Shown here: in pieces, positions 9,157 to 17,133 of the stretch
Numbering within the stretch: position 1 is the stretch's first letter
Layout: every line of letters starts with the position of its first letter
Assembly: GCA_902604715.1 (NCBI GenBank)
Contig: CACLAD010000004.1
Span: 1 to 64,000 of the forward strand
Source: an uncultured Bacteroidota bacterium
GTDB lineage: Bacteria; Bacteroidota; Bacteroidia; Flavobacteriales; Flavobacteriaceae
Direction: 5' to 3'
Length of the DNA stretch: 64,000 nt
Notes under the pieces: model-generated
What the model saw: only the letters and a program-made list of their open reading frames with translations
The model's database searches: none
Told to the model about the DNA's origin: nothing
Made by a program: the position numbers and the translations under genes

Positions 9157-9306
9157 TTACCCCCCTCTTCCTACTTTTCTAACACCTCCAGATTTTGCTC
9201 TGTTGTTTTGATTCTGAGCTTTATTTTTTGCAGATTTTTTATTAGAATTTTTTCCTTTGTTATTTGATTGCTTGTCAAATCTATTTCCAAAAAATTTACT
9301 AGGCAT
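9157..9306 (-). CDS. 49-residue basic, Asn/Lys-rich protein
   Basis: Short frame read from the sequence: it begins MPSKFFGNRFDK, continues with a stretch made almost only of Lys, Asn, Ser, Ala and Gln, and ends GGVRKVGRGG before two consecutive TAA codons. The strong positive charge and glycine-rich end suggest RNA or ribosome association, but no family was recognised. The ATG at 9306-9304 is the only sensible start. The bases between 9032 and 9156 show nothing else. Confidence 0.5.
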   Translation of the reverse strand: MPSKFFGNRFDKQSNNKGKNSNKKSAKNKAQNQNNRAKSGGVRKVGRGG

Positions 9307-9380
9307 TGCTTTCTTTTAATTATAAATTTTAAGTTATCAAATTTTTGATTAATTTCAGCAATTAACCAAAAAAAAATAAC

Positions 9381-9836
9381 ATGAAGAAAATTCTTTTTAC
9401 AATCGTTTTAGCAGGGCTTTTATTCAATTGTGAAACACCTGAAAAAAGTCAATACAATAAAAATGAAATAATCTTTATAGTGGATATGAATTCAAATGAG
9501 GGAAAATCAGAAGATGATATTGCTGAGTTTTCTAAGTATTACACAAATGCTATTGACATGAATGAGCCCAATTCTCTTGGATGGGGTTTTTACAATTCAG
9601 GTGATAAAGTAATTTTAATTGAAAGATACTTAGACGGAGGTGCAATGATGCAGCACAGTAAAAATATTTCTGAAGGAGGACCACTAGAAACCCATTTTGC
9701 TAAATTCATGGAACATTTTACGATTAACAAAATAGATGTTTATGGTACAGCATCTGATGAATTAAAAGAATTTGTAAAACCTTTCGGGTTACCTTTCTAT
9801 TTTCATCCCGATTTTACAAAATTTAGCAGAAATTAA
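9381..9836 (+). CDS. Lipoprotein with antibiotic-biosynthesis-monooxygenase-like fold
   Basis: 151 residues. The N-terminus MKKILFTIVLAGLLFNC is a lipoprotein signal with Cys17. The remainder (IIFIVDMN..., GWGFYNSGDKVILIERYLDGGAMMQHSKN...HFAKFMEHF) has the strand-helix pattern and the E-x-Y-x-D / H-x-x-S block of dimeric alpha/beta-barrel ABM proteins. These often bind small or quinone-like molecules. Its activity cannot be deduced. The stop codon shares one base with the start of the FGE gene (TAATG), so the two are probably translated together. Confidence 0.6.
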   Translation: MKKILFTIVLAGLLFNCETPEKSQYNKNEIIFIVDMNSNEGKSEDDIAEFSKYYTNAIDMNEPNSLGWGFYNSGDKVILIERYLDGGAMMQHSKNISEGGPLETHFAKFMEHFTINKIDVYGTASDELKEFVKPFGLPFYFHPDFTKFSRN

Positions 9837-10888
9837 TGCATTACTTATCAAGATTTTTTTTGTTAATTTTTACATTGATTTTTTCTTGTGATGATGTAAC
9901 TAAATCAGTTGAGAGCTCATTCATTAACCCTGAAGGAATGATTTGGGTTGAAGGTAAATCTTATACAAAAGGTGCAAAGAATAATGACGTTTTTGCAATG
10001 ATGAGGGAAAAACCATCCCACGAAGTTTACATTGATGGTTTTTTTATTGATGCAACTGAAGTTACAAATAATGAATTTCAAAAATTTGTAAATGAAACTG
10101 GTTATTTAACAATGGCTGAAAGAGAAATCGATTGGGATGAAGTGAAGAAAAGCCTACCGGCTGGGACACCAAAACCTCATGATTCGATTTTACAACCCGG
10201 TAGTTTAATATTTAATGATCGAATAAAAACCGTTGAGAATATGGAAAATTATTTTCAATGGTGGAGATGGCAAATAGGTGCAAGTTGGAAAGCGCCAAAA
10301 GGTCCCGGCTCCAGCATTGAGAATAAAGGTAGCTATCCTGTAGTTCATATCGCTTATGAGGATGCTAAAGCTTATTGTGAATGGGCTAATAGAAGACTTC
10401 CTACTGAGGCCGAATGGGAATCAGCAGCTCAAGGAAATTATAAAAATGCCGTTTTTCCTTGGGGAGATGATGTAAATTTATTGAACTCAAATGCAAATAT
10501 ATGGCAAGGTAATTTTCCTGTTAAAAATGAATCGATTGATGGATATGAAATGATTGCCCCTGTAAAATCTTTTCCTGCAAATAGCATTGGTATATTTGAT
10601 ATGGTTGGAAATGTTTGGGAAATTACAGATGATTTATTCAACGTCAATTACTATTCAGAAATAAGCACTGAAACTGAACTAAAAAATCTCAAAGGTGCTA
10701 GTAGTTGTTACAACCCAAGTAACCCATACGAAATACAATATGTAATGAAAGGTGGTTCGTTTTTATGTCATGATTCTTATTGTGCAAGCTATAGAATTTC
10801 TGCAAGGATGGGTGTGAGTGTTGGTTCTGGGTCTGACCATACCGGATTTAGAACAGTTGCAACACCTGAAATGCTTCTAAATAAATAA
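9836..10888 (+). CDS. Formylglycine-generating enzyme (sulfatase-modifying factor), lipoprotein
   Basis: 350 residues. The N-terminus ends in a lipobox (TLIFSC), so the protein is probably anchored outside the inner membrane. The FGE-sulfatase domain fills the rest: GMIWVEGKSYTKG, FFIDATEVTNNEFQKFV, RRLPTEAEWESAA, FDMVGNVWEITDD and KGGSFLCHDSYCASYR. Cys311 and Cys316 keep the C-x4-C spacing of the two active-site cysteines of human FGE (336/341), so this should be an active oxygen-dependent enzyme rather than a diverged relative. It converts the Cys of the sulfatase C-x-P-S-R motif to formylglycine. All four sulfatases in the window are Cys-type and are its likely clients. It lies just upstream of the xylose genes. 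Confidence 0.88.
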   Translation: MHYLSRFFLLIFTLIFSCDDVTKSVESSFINPEGMIWVEGKSYTKGAKNNDVFAMMREKPSHEVYIDGFFIDATEVTNNEFQKFVNETGYLTMAEREIDWDEVKKSLPAGTPKPHDSILQPGSLIFNDRIKTVENMENYFQWWRWQIGASWKAPKGPGSSIENKGSYPVVHIAYEDAKAYCEWANRRLPTEAEWESAAQGNYKNAVFPWGDDVNLLNSNANIWQGNFPVKNESIDGYEMIAPVKSFPANSIGIFDMVGNVWEITDDLFNVNYYSEISTETELKNLKGASSCYNPSNPYEIQYVMKGGSFLCHDSYCASYRISARMGVSVGSGSDHTGFRTVATPEMLLNK

Positions 10889-10895
10889 CTCTTTT

Positions 10896-10928
10896 TTTGA
10901 GCTTTAATACTCTATTTTTTTATATTTA
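10896..10928 (+). promoter_or_regulatory. Candidate promoter of the xylose operon
   Basis: TTTG (10896-10899), a 21-base spacer, and TATATTTA (10921-10928, 7 of 8 bases of TAnnTTTG) lie 30 bases before the xylB start. This region is AT-rich, so chance matches are likely. Confidence 0.35.
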
Positions 10929-10958
10929 GTATTGATAAAATAAACTAACTAATTTCAA

Positions 10959-12443
10959 ATGTATTATCTGGGTCTAGATGTTGGCAGTTCTTCTGTAAAA
11001 GCAGCTTTAGTTGAAGCAAAATCAGGTAAGGGCATTCTAAGTGCACATGAACCAAAAAATGAAATGAGTATAAGCTCATTAAAAAATGACTGGGCAGAGC
11101 AAGGTCCAAATGTCTGGTGGAAGCACACATGTACTGCTATAAAAAGGGTTTGTAAAGAATCTAATATTGATCCTAAAAAAATTATTTCGATTGGGATTTC
11201 ATATCAAATGCACGGACTAGTCATCGTAGATAAAAATGGGGAACCACTTAGAGATTCTATTATTTGGTGTGATAGTAGAGCCGTTAATATTGGAAATGAT
11301 GCTTATGAAAAGTTGGGTAAGAATAAGTGTATGTCTCATCTGCTAAATTCTCCAGGAAACTTTACAGCATCAAAGTTAAAATGGGTAAAAGAAAATGAAC
11401 CTGAGGTCTATGAAAAAATATATAAATATATGTTACCTGGAGATTTTATCGCATATAAATTAACCGGTGAAATTAACACAACAAGAAATGGTTTATCAGA
11501 AGGAATAATTTGGGATTATAAAAACAATGAAACCGCAAATTGGTTGCTAGATTTCTACGGTATTGATCGAAATCTTACACCTGATTTAGTTGAAAACTTT
11601 ACGAATCAAGGGGTTACTAATTTGAAATCATCTGAAGAAACCGGATTAAATATTGGCATTCCAATTTCCTATAGAGCTGGTGATCAGCCAAATAATGCTC
11701 TTGCTTTAAATGTTTTTGATAATGGTGAGGTAGCAGCGTCGGGTGGAACTTCAGGGGTTATTTATTCAATTACAAACGATATTAATTCTAGGGAACCATC
11801 TAGAATAAATCATTTTGCTCATGTTAATTATAACGATAAGAATAATTCCATTGGAAAATTACTGTGTATTAACGGAGCAGGCATACAGTATAGATGGCTT
11901 AGAAATCATAGTATTGGCAAATCATATGAAAAAATGAATGAAGTTGCATCAAGTGTTCCAGTTGGGTCTGAAGGAATTTCAGTTATACCCTTTGGTAACG
12001 GAGCTGAAAGAATGTTAAATAATAAAAATATAGGAACACATATATGTAACATTAATTTGAATCAACATAGCCATGGTCATTTATACAGATCATCATTGGA
12101 GGGAATTGCTTTCTCATTTATGTACGGAATGGAAATTTTAAAAAATGACAATGCGTTAATTAATGTGGTTAGAGCTGGTAATGATAATTTATTTAGATCT
12201 AAAATTTTTGCAAATACTGTTGCTACCTTAATAGGTCATGAAATTGAAATCTATAATACAACTGGTGCATTTGGTGCTGCCAGAGCATCAGGAGTTATGA
12301 ATGATAATTTAGATTCATTTAGAAAAAAAATAACTAAAAACGATCACGTAATGACATTTTTACCACTTAAGAATACATCTGAGTATGTAGACGCCTATTC
12401 TAGATGGAAAGAAGATTTACAAGGAGTATTAAAAAACAAATAA
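10959..12443 (+). CDS. xylB: Xylulokinase
   Basis: 494 residues, full length for a FGGY-family sugar kinase. The N-terminal phosphate-binding loop [15 protein letters not shown] opens the first ribonuclease-H-like domain. [15 protein letters not shown] and SIIWCDSRA are xylulokinase signatures. The likely catalytic base is Asp242 in AGDQPNNAL. It phosphorylates D-xylulose to xylulose 5-phosphate in the cytoplasm, for entry into the pentose phosphate pathway. It is followed after 7 bases by xylA, giving an operon xylB-xylA-symporter-esterase. No xylose repressor gene accompanies it. Confidence 0.95.
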   Translation: MYYLGLDVGSSSVKAALVEAKSGKGILSAHEPKNEMSISSLKNDWAEQGPNVWWKHTCTAIKRVCKESNIDPKKIISIGISYQMHGLVIVDKNGEPLRDSIIWCDSRAVNIGNDAYEKLGKNKCMSHLLNSPGNFTASKLKWVKENEPEVYEKIYKYMLPGDFIAYKLTGEINTTRNGLSEGIIWDYKNNETANWLLDFYGIDRNLTPDLVENFTNQGVTNLKSSEETGLNIGIPISYRAGDQPNNALALNVFDNGEVAASGGTSGVIYSITNDINSREPSRINHFAHVNYNDKNNSIGKLLCINGAGIQYRWLRNHSIGKSYEKMNEVASSVPVGSEGISVIPFGNGAERMLNNKNIGTHICNINLNQHSHGHLYRSSLEGIAFSFMYGMEILKNDNALINVVRAGNDNLFRSKIFANTVATLIGHEIEIYNTTGAFGAARASGVMNDNLDSFRKKITKNDHVMTFLPLKNTSEYVDAYSRWKEDLQGVLKNK

Positions 12444-12450
12444 TATAATT

Positions 12451-13764
12451 ATGAGTAAAGAATATTATAAAGGAATTGAAAAAATTAAATATGAAGGAGC
12501 TGAATCAGATAATCCTTTAGCATTCAAATATTATGATCCAAATAAAGTAGTTGCTGGAAAAACAATGAAAGAACATTTCAAATTTGCAATTGCTTATTGG
12601 CATTCATTCTGTGGAGTTGGATCTGATCCTTTTGGACCTGGAACATTGAACTTTGAATGGGATAAAAATCCTGATCCGATTCAAGCTGCAAAAGATAAAG
12701 CTGATGCTGCATTTGAATTTATTGGCAAAATGGGGTTTGATTACTTCTGTTTCCACGATTTTGATTTAGTAAGAGAAGCTACAACGTTTTCAGAGTCAGA
12801 AAAAAGACTTGAAACAATAGTTGAGTACATTAAAAATAAAAAAGAGGAAACTGGAATTAAGCTTCTGTGGGGAACAGCAAACTGTTTTTCAAATCCAAGA
12901 TATATGAATGGGGCAGCTACTAATCCAAATTTCAATGTGGTTGCTCATGCTGGAGCTCAGGTAAAATTAGCCTTAGATGCAACAATTGCTTTAGAAGGAG
13001 AGAATTATGTATTCTGGGGTGGAAGAGAAGGCTATATGTCTTTACTAAATACTGATATAGGAAGAGAACTTGATCACATGGCTAGATTCTTAACCATGGC
13101 AAAGGATTATGCCAGATCACAGGGGTTCAAAGGAACTTTTTTCATTGAACCAAAACCAATGGAGCCAATGAAACATCAATATGATTTTGACGCTGCAACT
13201 GCAGTTGGATTTCTTAAAGAATACGGACTTGATAAAGACTTTAAACTAAATATTGAAGTTAATCATGCGACCCTTGCACAGCATACTATGCAGCACGAGC
13301 TTGCTGTAGCTGCAAAAGCAGGGATGCTTGGAAGTATTGATGCGAATAGAGGTGACTACCAAAATGGTTGGGATACTGACCAATTTCCAAATAATGTTCT
13401 TGAGACAACTGAGGCAATGCTAGTATTTCTTCAAGCTGGTGGACTTCAGGGCGGAGGAATAAACTTTGATGCTAAAATCAGAAGAAATTCTACTGATTTG
13501 GAAGACATATTCTATGCGCACATTGGTGGAGCTGATACTTTCGCAAGAGCTTTAGTCACTGCTGATAAAATAATGACCTCATCCTCCTATTCTGATTTAA
13601 GAAAAAAGAGATATCAGAGTTTTGATAGTGGAAAAGGGAAAGATTTTGAGAACGGTAAATTAGAGTTAAAAGACTTATATGAAATAGCAAAAGATACTAA
13701 CGAAATAAGTCCTGAAAGTGGAAAACAAGAGCTCTTCGAAAATATTTTAAACCAGTATTTATAA
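12451..13764 (+). CDS. xylA: Xylose isomerase
   Basis: 437 residues, the length of class II xylose isomerases. [17 protein letters not shown] and FCFHDFDL (His102, Asp105, the proton-relay pair) are diagnostic. KPKPMEP-type metal-ligand segments ([41 protein letters not shown]) are all intact. It converts D-xylose to D-xylulose in the cytoplasm and supplies XylB. It sits between xylB and the xylose symporter with gaps of only 6-7 bases. Confidence 0.97.
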   Translation: MSKEYYKGIEKIKYEGAESDNPLAFKYYDPNKVVAGKTMKEHFKFAIAYWHSFCGVGSDPFGPGTLNFEWDKNPDPIQAAKDKADAAFEFIGKMGFDYFCFHDFDLVREATTFSESEKRLETIVEYIKNKKEETGIKLLWGTANCFSNPRYMNGAATNPNFNVVAHAGAQVKLALDATIALEGENYVFWGGREGYMSLLNTDIGRELDHMARFLTMAKDYARSQGFKGTFFIEPKPMEPMKHQYDFDAATAVGFLKEYGLDKDFKLNIEVNHATLAQHTMQHELAVAAKAGMLGSIDANRGDYQNGWDTDQFPNNVLETTEAMLVFLQAGGLQGGGINFDAKIRRNSTDLEDIFYAHIGGADTFARALVTADKIMTSSSYSDLRKKRYQSFDSGKGKDFENGKLELKDLYEIAKDTNEISPESGKQELFENILNQYL

Positions 13765-13770
13765 CATATT

Positions 13771-15423
13771 TTGACAACAGTATTAGAGGGTTTAGATTGG
13801 ATTGTCTTGGGAATATATTTTCTAGCACTGATTTTTATTGCAGTGTGGGTTGTTTTACAAAAAAATAAAAATACAGAAGACTATTTTCTAGCTGGAAGAA
13901 ATGTTGGATGGTTCGTAATTGGTGCTTCAATTTTCGCCTCAAACATTGGGTCCGAACATGTTGTTGGACTAGCAGGAACAGGTTTTGAATCTGGAACACC
14001 CATGGCTCATTATGAGCTGCATGCATGGATAGTATTATTATTGGGTTGGTTGTTTTTACCATTTTACATTAGGAGTGGGGCTTTTACAATGCCTGAGTTT
14101 TTGGAGAAACGATTTGATTCAAAATCAAGATGGTTCTTATCACTTTTTTCTCTAGTTGCATATGTATTAACAAAAGTTTCTGTTACAATATATGCAGGCG
14201 GGATTGTTGTCTCTGAATTGCTGGGAATACCCTTTTGGTACGGAGCGATTGGGGTGGTGGTTTTTACAGGAATATATACTGTGATAGGAGGAATGAAAGC
14301 TGTAATTTATACTGAAACCCTGCAGGCTATTATACTAATTCTGGGTTCAATAATTATCACTTATCTGGGATTGCAAGAAGTTGGTGGGTGGGGTGAATTA
14401 AGAAACACCGTTATTGCTGCAAGCCCTGATCATTTTAACATGTGGCGCCCAATGTCAGATCCTGATTTTCCTTGGACTGGGTTGTTGTTTGGTGGTACAA
14501 TAGTTGGTGTTTGGTATTGGTGTACAGATCAATATATTGTTCAAAGAACATTGGCAGCAAACAATATTAAAATTGGAAGAAGAGGGGCAATATTTGGAGC
14601 TTATTTAAAATTACTTCCCATATTTATTTTTTTAATTCCAGGAATAATTGCCTTTGCATTATCGGTTCAAAACCCTGAGGTATTTTCTATTGAAAAAGCT
14701 GATAGGGCATTCCCAATGCTTGTTAAAACTTTACTTCCTGTTGGACTGAAAGGCTTGGTTGCTGGGGGTCTAATGGCAGCACTTATGAGCTCACTTGCAT
14801 CAGTATTTAATTCATGCTCAACTATATTTACAATTGACATTTATAAAAAGTTAAAGCCTAATGAATCAGAAAAAAAACTATTAATTATTGGTAAGCTCGC
14901 AACTACTGTAATTGTAATTCTTGGAATCATTTGGATTCCGATTATGGAAAAAATTGGCGGTGGTGTTATGTATCAATATCTCCAAAATGTTCAATCCTAT
15001 ATAGCTCCCCCAGTAGCAGCTGTTTTCATCTTAGGAATTGTTTGGAAAAGGGTAAATTCAAAAGCAGCCATAACAACCTTAATGGCTGGTTTAGTTTTAT
15101 TAATTATGAGGCTCAGTTCAGAAATTTATTTTCAGCCTGAAATATCTTCAAACACAATAGTTGATAGCTATATGTTTGTCTTTGCCACAATTAATTTTTC
15201 ACATATGGCAATACTTATGTTCATATTTTCAATTTTATTATGTGTGAGTGTTACACTTTCTACAACTGAACCCGAATATAGTAAAATTGTTGGCCTATCA
15301 TTTGGAACATTAACAAAAGAACAAAAGTTAGAAAACAAAAATAGTTATGAAGCAATAGATGTGATTTTATCAGTGACTCTGTTAATAATAGTCGTTGTTA
15401 TTTTAAACTATTTTACTGGCTAA
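13771..15423 (+). CDS. Sodium:solute symporter, probably xylose
   Basis: 550 residues with about 14 hydrophobic segments. NTEDYFLAGRNVGWFVIGASIFASNIGSEH is cut here to its key parts: the YFLAGR loop and the ASNIGSEH sodium-site segment, both typical of SGLT-like members of the SSS family. The start is the TTG at 13771. The next in-frame ATG would remove two membrane segments. Its place in the xylB-xylA operon suggests that it imports free xylose with Na+, whereas oligosaccharides would use the GPH carrier at 24483-25916. The substrate is inferred from context. Confidence 0.88.
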   Translation: MTTVLEGLDWIVLGIYFLALIFIAVWVVLQKNKNTEDYFLAGRNVGWFVIGASIFASNIGSEHVVGLAGTGFESGTPMAHYELHAWIVLLLGWLFLPFYIRSGAFTMPEFLEKRFDSKSRWFLSLFSLVAYVLTKVSVTIYAGGIVVSELLGIPFWYGAIGVVVFTGIYTVIGGMKAVIYTETLQAIILILGSIIITYLGLQEVGGWGELRNTVIAASPDHFNMWRPMSDPDFPWTGLLFGGTIVGVWYWCTDQYIVQRTLAANNIKIGRRGAIFGAYLKLLPIFIFLIPGIIAFALSVQNPEVFSIEKADRAFPMLVKTLLPVGLKGLVAGGLMAALMSSLASVFNSCSTIFTIDIYKKLKPNESEKKLLIIGKLATTVIVILGIIWIPIMEKIGGGVMYQYLQNVQSYIAPPVAAVFILGIVWKRVNSKAAITTLMAGLVLLIMRLSSEIYFQPEISSNTIVDSYMFVFATINFSHMAILMFIFSILLCVSVTLSTTEPEYSKIVGLSFGTLTKEQKLENKNSYEAIDVILSVTLLIIVVVILNYFTG

Positions 15424-15436
15424 TTAAAACTATATA

Positions 15437-16288
15437 TTGAATAAAACAATATACATATTATTTATAACCGTATTATTATATAATTGTAATAGTGAGGATA
15501 GTTTAAATAATACGGGTGACCTGGAATCTAATAATCTAATATCTACAACAATCACAATTGAACAGGAATTAGAAGATGGGAATACAATATTAAGGCCTGT
15601 AATAATTCAAGCTCCAAATGTAATTGACGCTAATAAAAACTATCCAGTTGTTTTCGCATATCATGGACGTGGAGGAAATAATAATAGCTGGATTAATATA
15701 CTCGGTAACTATACAAATTCAGGAGCATTTATAGGGGTTTATCCACAGGGTTATTTGGAATCGTGGAATCTGGGGCCCGAACCCTCTAATGCTGATGATG
15801 TAGAATTTACTAATTTAATTATTGCTGAATTAGAAAGTTATAATAACTTAAATCTTGAAAAAATATATGCGATTGGTATATCAAATGGGTCAGGAATTGT
15901 AAATAAATTAGCTATTGAAACTAGTCATTTTAAAGCTATTGCTCCTATTGTTTCTCAACTAATTGAGAGTCTTCCTCTGCTTGAATCCACTAATCCAGTT
16001 TCTGTGTTTCAAGTAAATGGTGCGGCAGACACATCTATTCCGATTAACGGTGGGCTACAATTTGGACATGTGTTTTTAGATGCATTTGAAAGTGCTCAAC
16101 TTTGGGCGTCTCAATTTAATTGCTCTGAAAATCCAAATACAATAATGTTAGGACAAGATACTTTATACATCTTTGATTCTTGTGATAATGGAAAGGAAAT
16201 AAGGTATCTCAGAATTGAAAATGGTGGTCATAATTTAAATCTAAATATATTATTTCTAGATGTATGGGATTTTTTCCAAAGATTCTAA
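15437..16288 (+). CDS. CE1-like esterase lipoprotein (feruloyl/acetyl esterase or PHB-depolymerase fold)
   Basis: 283 residues starting at a TTG (15437). MNKTIYILFITVLLYNC is a lipoprotein signal. The alpha/beta-hydrolase core shows VVFAYHGRGGNN (oxyanion region), IGISNGSG (nucleophile elbow GxSxG), NGAADTSIPING (Asp region) and ENGGHNL (His). This is the arrangement of the CE1/LpqC/PHB-depolymerase group, which includes xylan feruloyl and acetyl esterases. In this operon, removal of ester groups from xylan is the most likely job. The stop abuts the stop of the convergent esterase with no gap. Confidence 0.72.
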   Translation: MNKTIYILFITVLLYNCNSEDSLNNTGDLESNNLISTTITIEQELEDGNTILRPVIIQAPNVIDANKNYPVVFAYHGRGGNNNSWINILGNYTNSGAFIGVYPQGYLESWNLGPEPSNADDVEFTNLIIAELESYNNLNLEKIYAIGISNGSGIVNKLAIETSHFKAIAPIVSQLIESLPLLESTNPVSVFQVNGAADTSIPINGGLQFGHVFLDAFESAQLWASQFNCSENPNTIMLGQDTLYIFDSCDNGKEIRYLRIENGGHNLNLNILFLDVWDFFQRF

Positions 16289-17131
16289 TTATTTATTTAT
16301 AGTTGGGGGGCCTGATAAATACCCATTAGATTTTAGAAAAATATCTGTCTGCAAAAGTGTATCTACAAAATCATCACCCCTATTAAAAAAAGCATGTTCT
16401 GCACCCTCATACAAAATAATATTACATCTACTGCCAACAGCATCCATTCTTTTTTTATAATTTTCAATTAATTCAACTGGTATTACTTTATCCTCAGTAC
16501 CGGTTAATATAATTGTTGGGGGAGCCCCTTTGCTTATATTATCGTATGGTGAAGCATCTGAGGGGTTATCAATCCATATCCATTTTCTTCCATAATGTAT
16601 GACTGGATTATAAAGAATTAATAAGTTAGGTTTAGAGCTAATAGTCAGATCTTCATCACCATTATCAAATAACTCAATATTTCCCGCAACTGCTGCCAAG
16701 TGTCCTCCTGCTGATCCCCCGGCAGCAGCAATTTTACTTGGATCAATTGAAAGTAATCTTGCATTCGACCTGATAAACCTTATTGCAGATTTTGCATCCT
16801 CCATTGCTTGAATCGGGGATGTGCCGTGCTTATTTCTTATCCTATACTCAACAGAAATAGTTACCATCCCCCTAGAAGCAAAATATCTTGACTGTCTTTG
16901 AAATTGTTCTGGGTTTCCAGAATTCCAACCGCCTCCATGAAAAAAAACTATACAACTATATTTTTTTTTGATATCAAATTCTGAAGGTTTATATACAAAT
17001 AAATTGAGCTCTCCTTCTTTAGTATTCTTATAAAGAATCTTTTCAGGTTTTATTTGTTGAATTTTATTTTGAGAATAATTTAATTGGAGTGAACCAAGTA
17101 TTAATAATGTACTTATGGTAAACCTTAACAT
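16289..17131 (-). CDS. BD-FAE-like carbohydrate esterase
   Basis: 280 residues with a signal peptide (MLRFTISTLLILGSLQLNYS). HGGGWNSG is the oxyanion motif of the hormone-sensitive-lipase/BD-FAE group, AAGGSAGGHLAA carries the nucleophile Ser, GTEDKVIP the Asp and EGAEHAFF the His. Bacteroidota xylan loci often carry such enzymes, acting on acetyl or feruloyl esters. It lies 2 bases downstream of the sulfatase-GH10 fusion, so the two are very likely co-transcribed. The exact ester is not determinable. Confidence 0.8.
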   Translation of the reverse strand: MLRFTISTLLILGSLQLNYSQNKIQQIKPEKILYKNTKEGELNLFVYKPSEFDIKKKYSCIVFFHGGGWNSGNPEQFQRQSRYFASRGMVTISVEYRIRNKHGTSPIQAMEDAKSAIRFIRSNARLLSIDPSKIAAAGGSAGGHLAAVAGNIELFDNGDEDLTISSKPNLLILYNPVIHYGRKWIWIDNPSDASPYDNISKGAPPTIILTGTEDKVIPVELIENYKKRMDAVGSRCNIILYEGAEHAFFNRGDDFVDTLLQTDIFLKSNGYLSGPPTINK

Positions 17132-17133
17132 TA

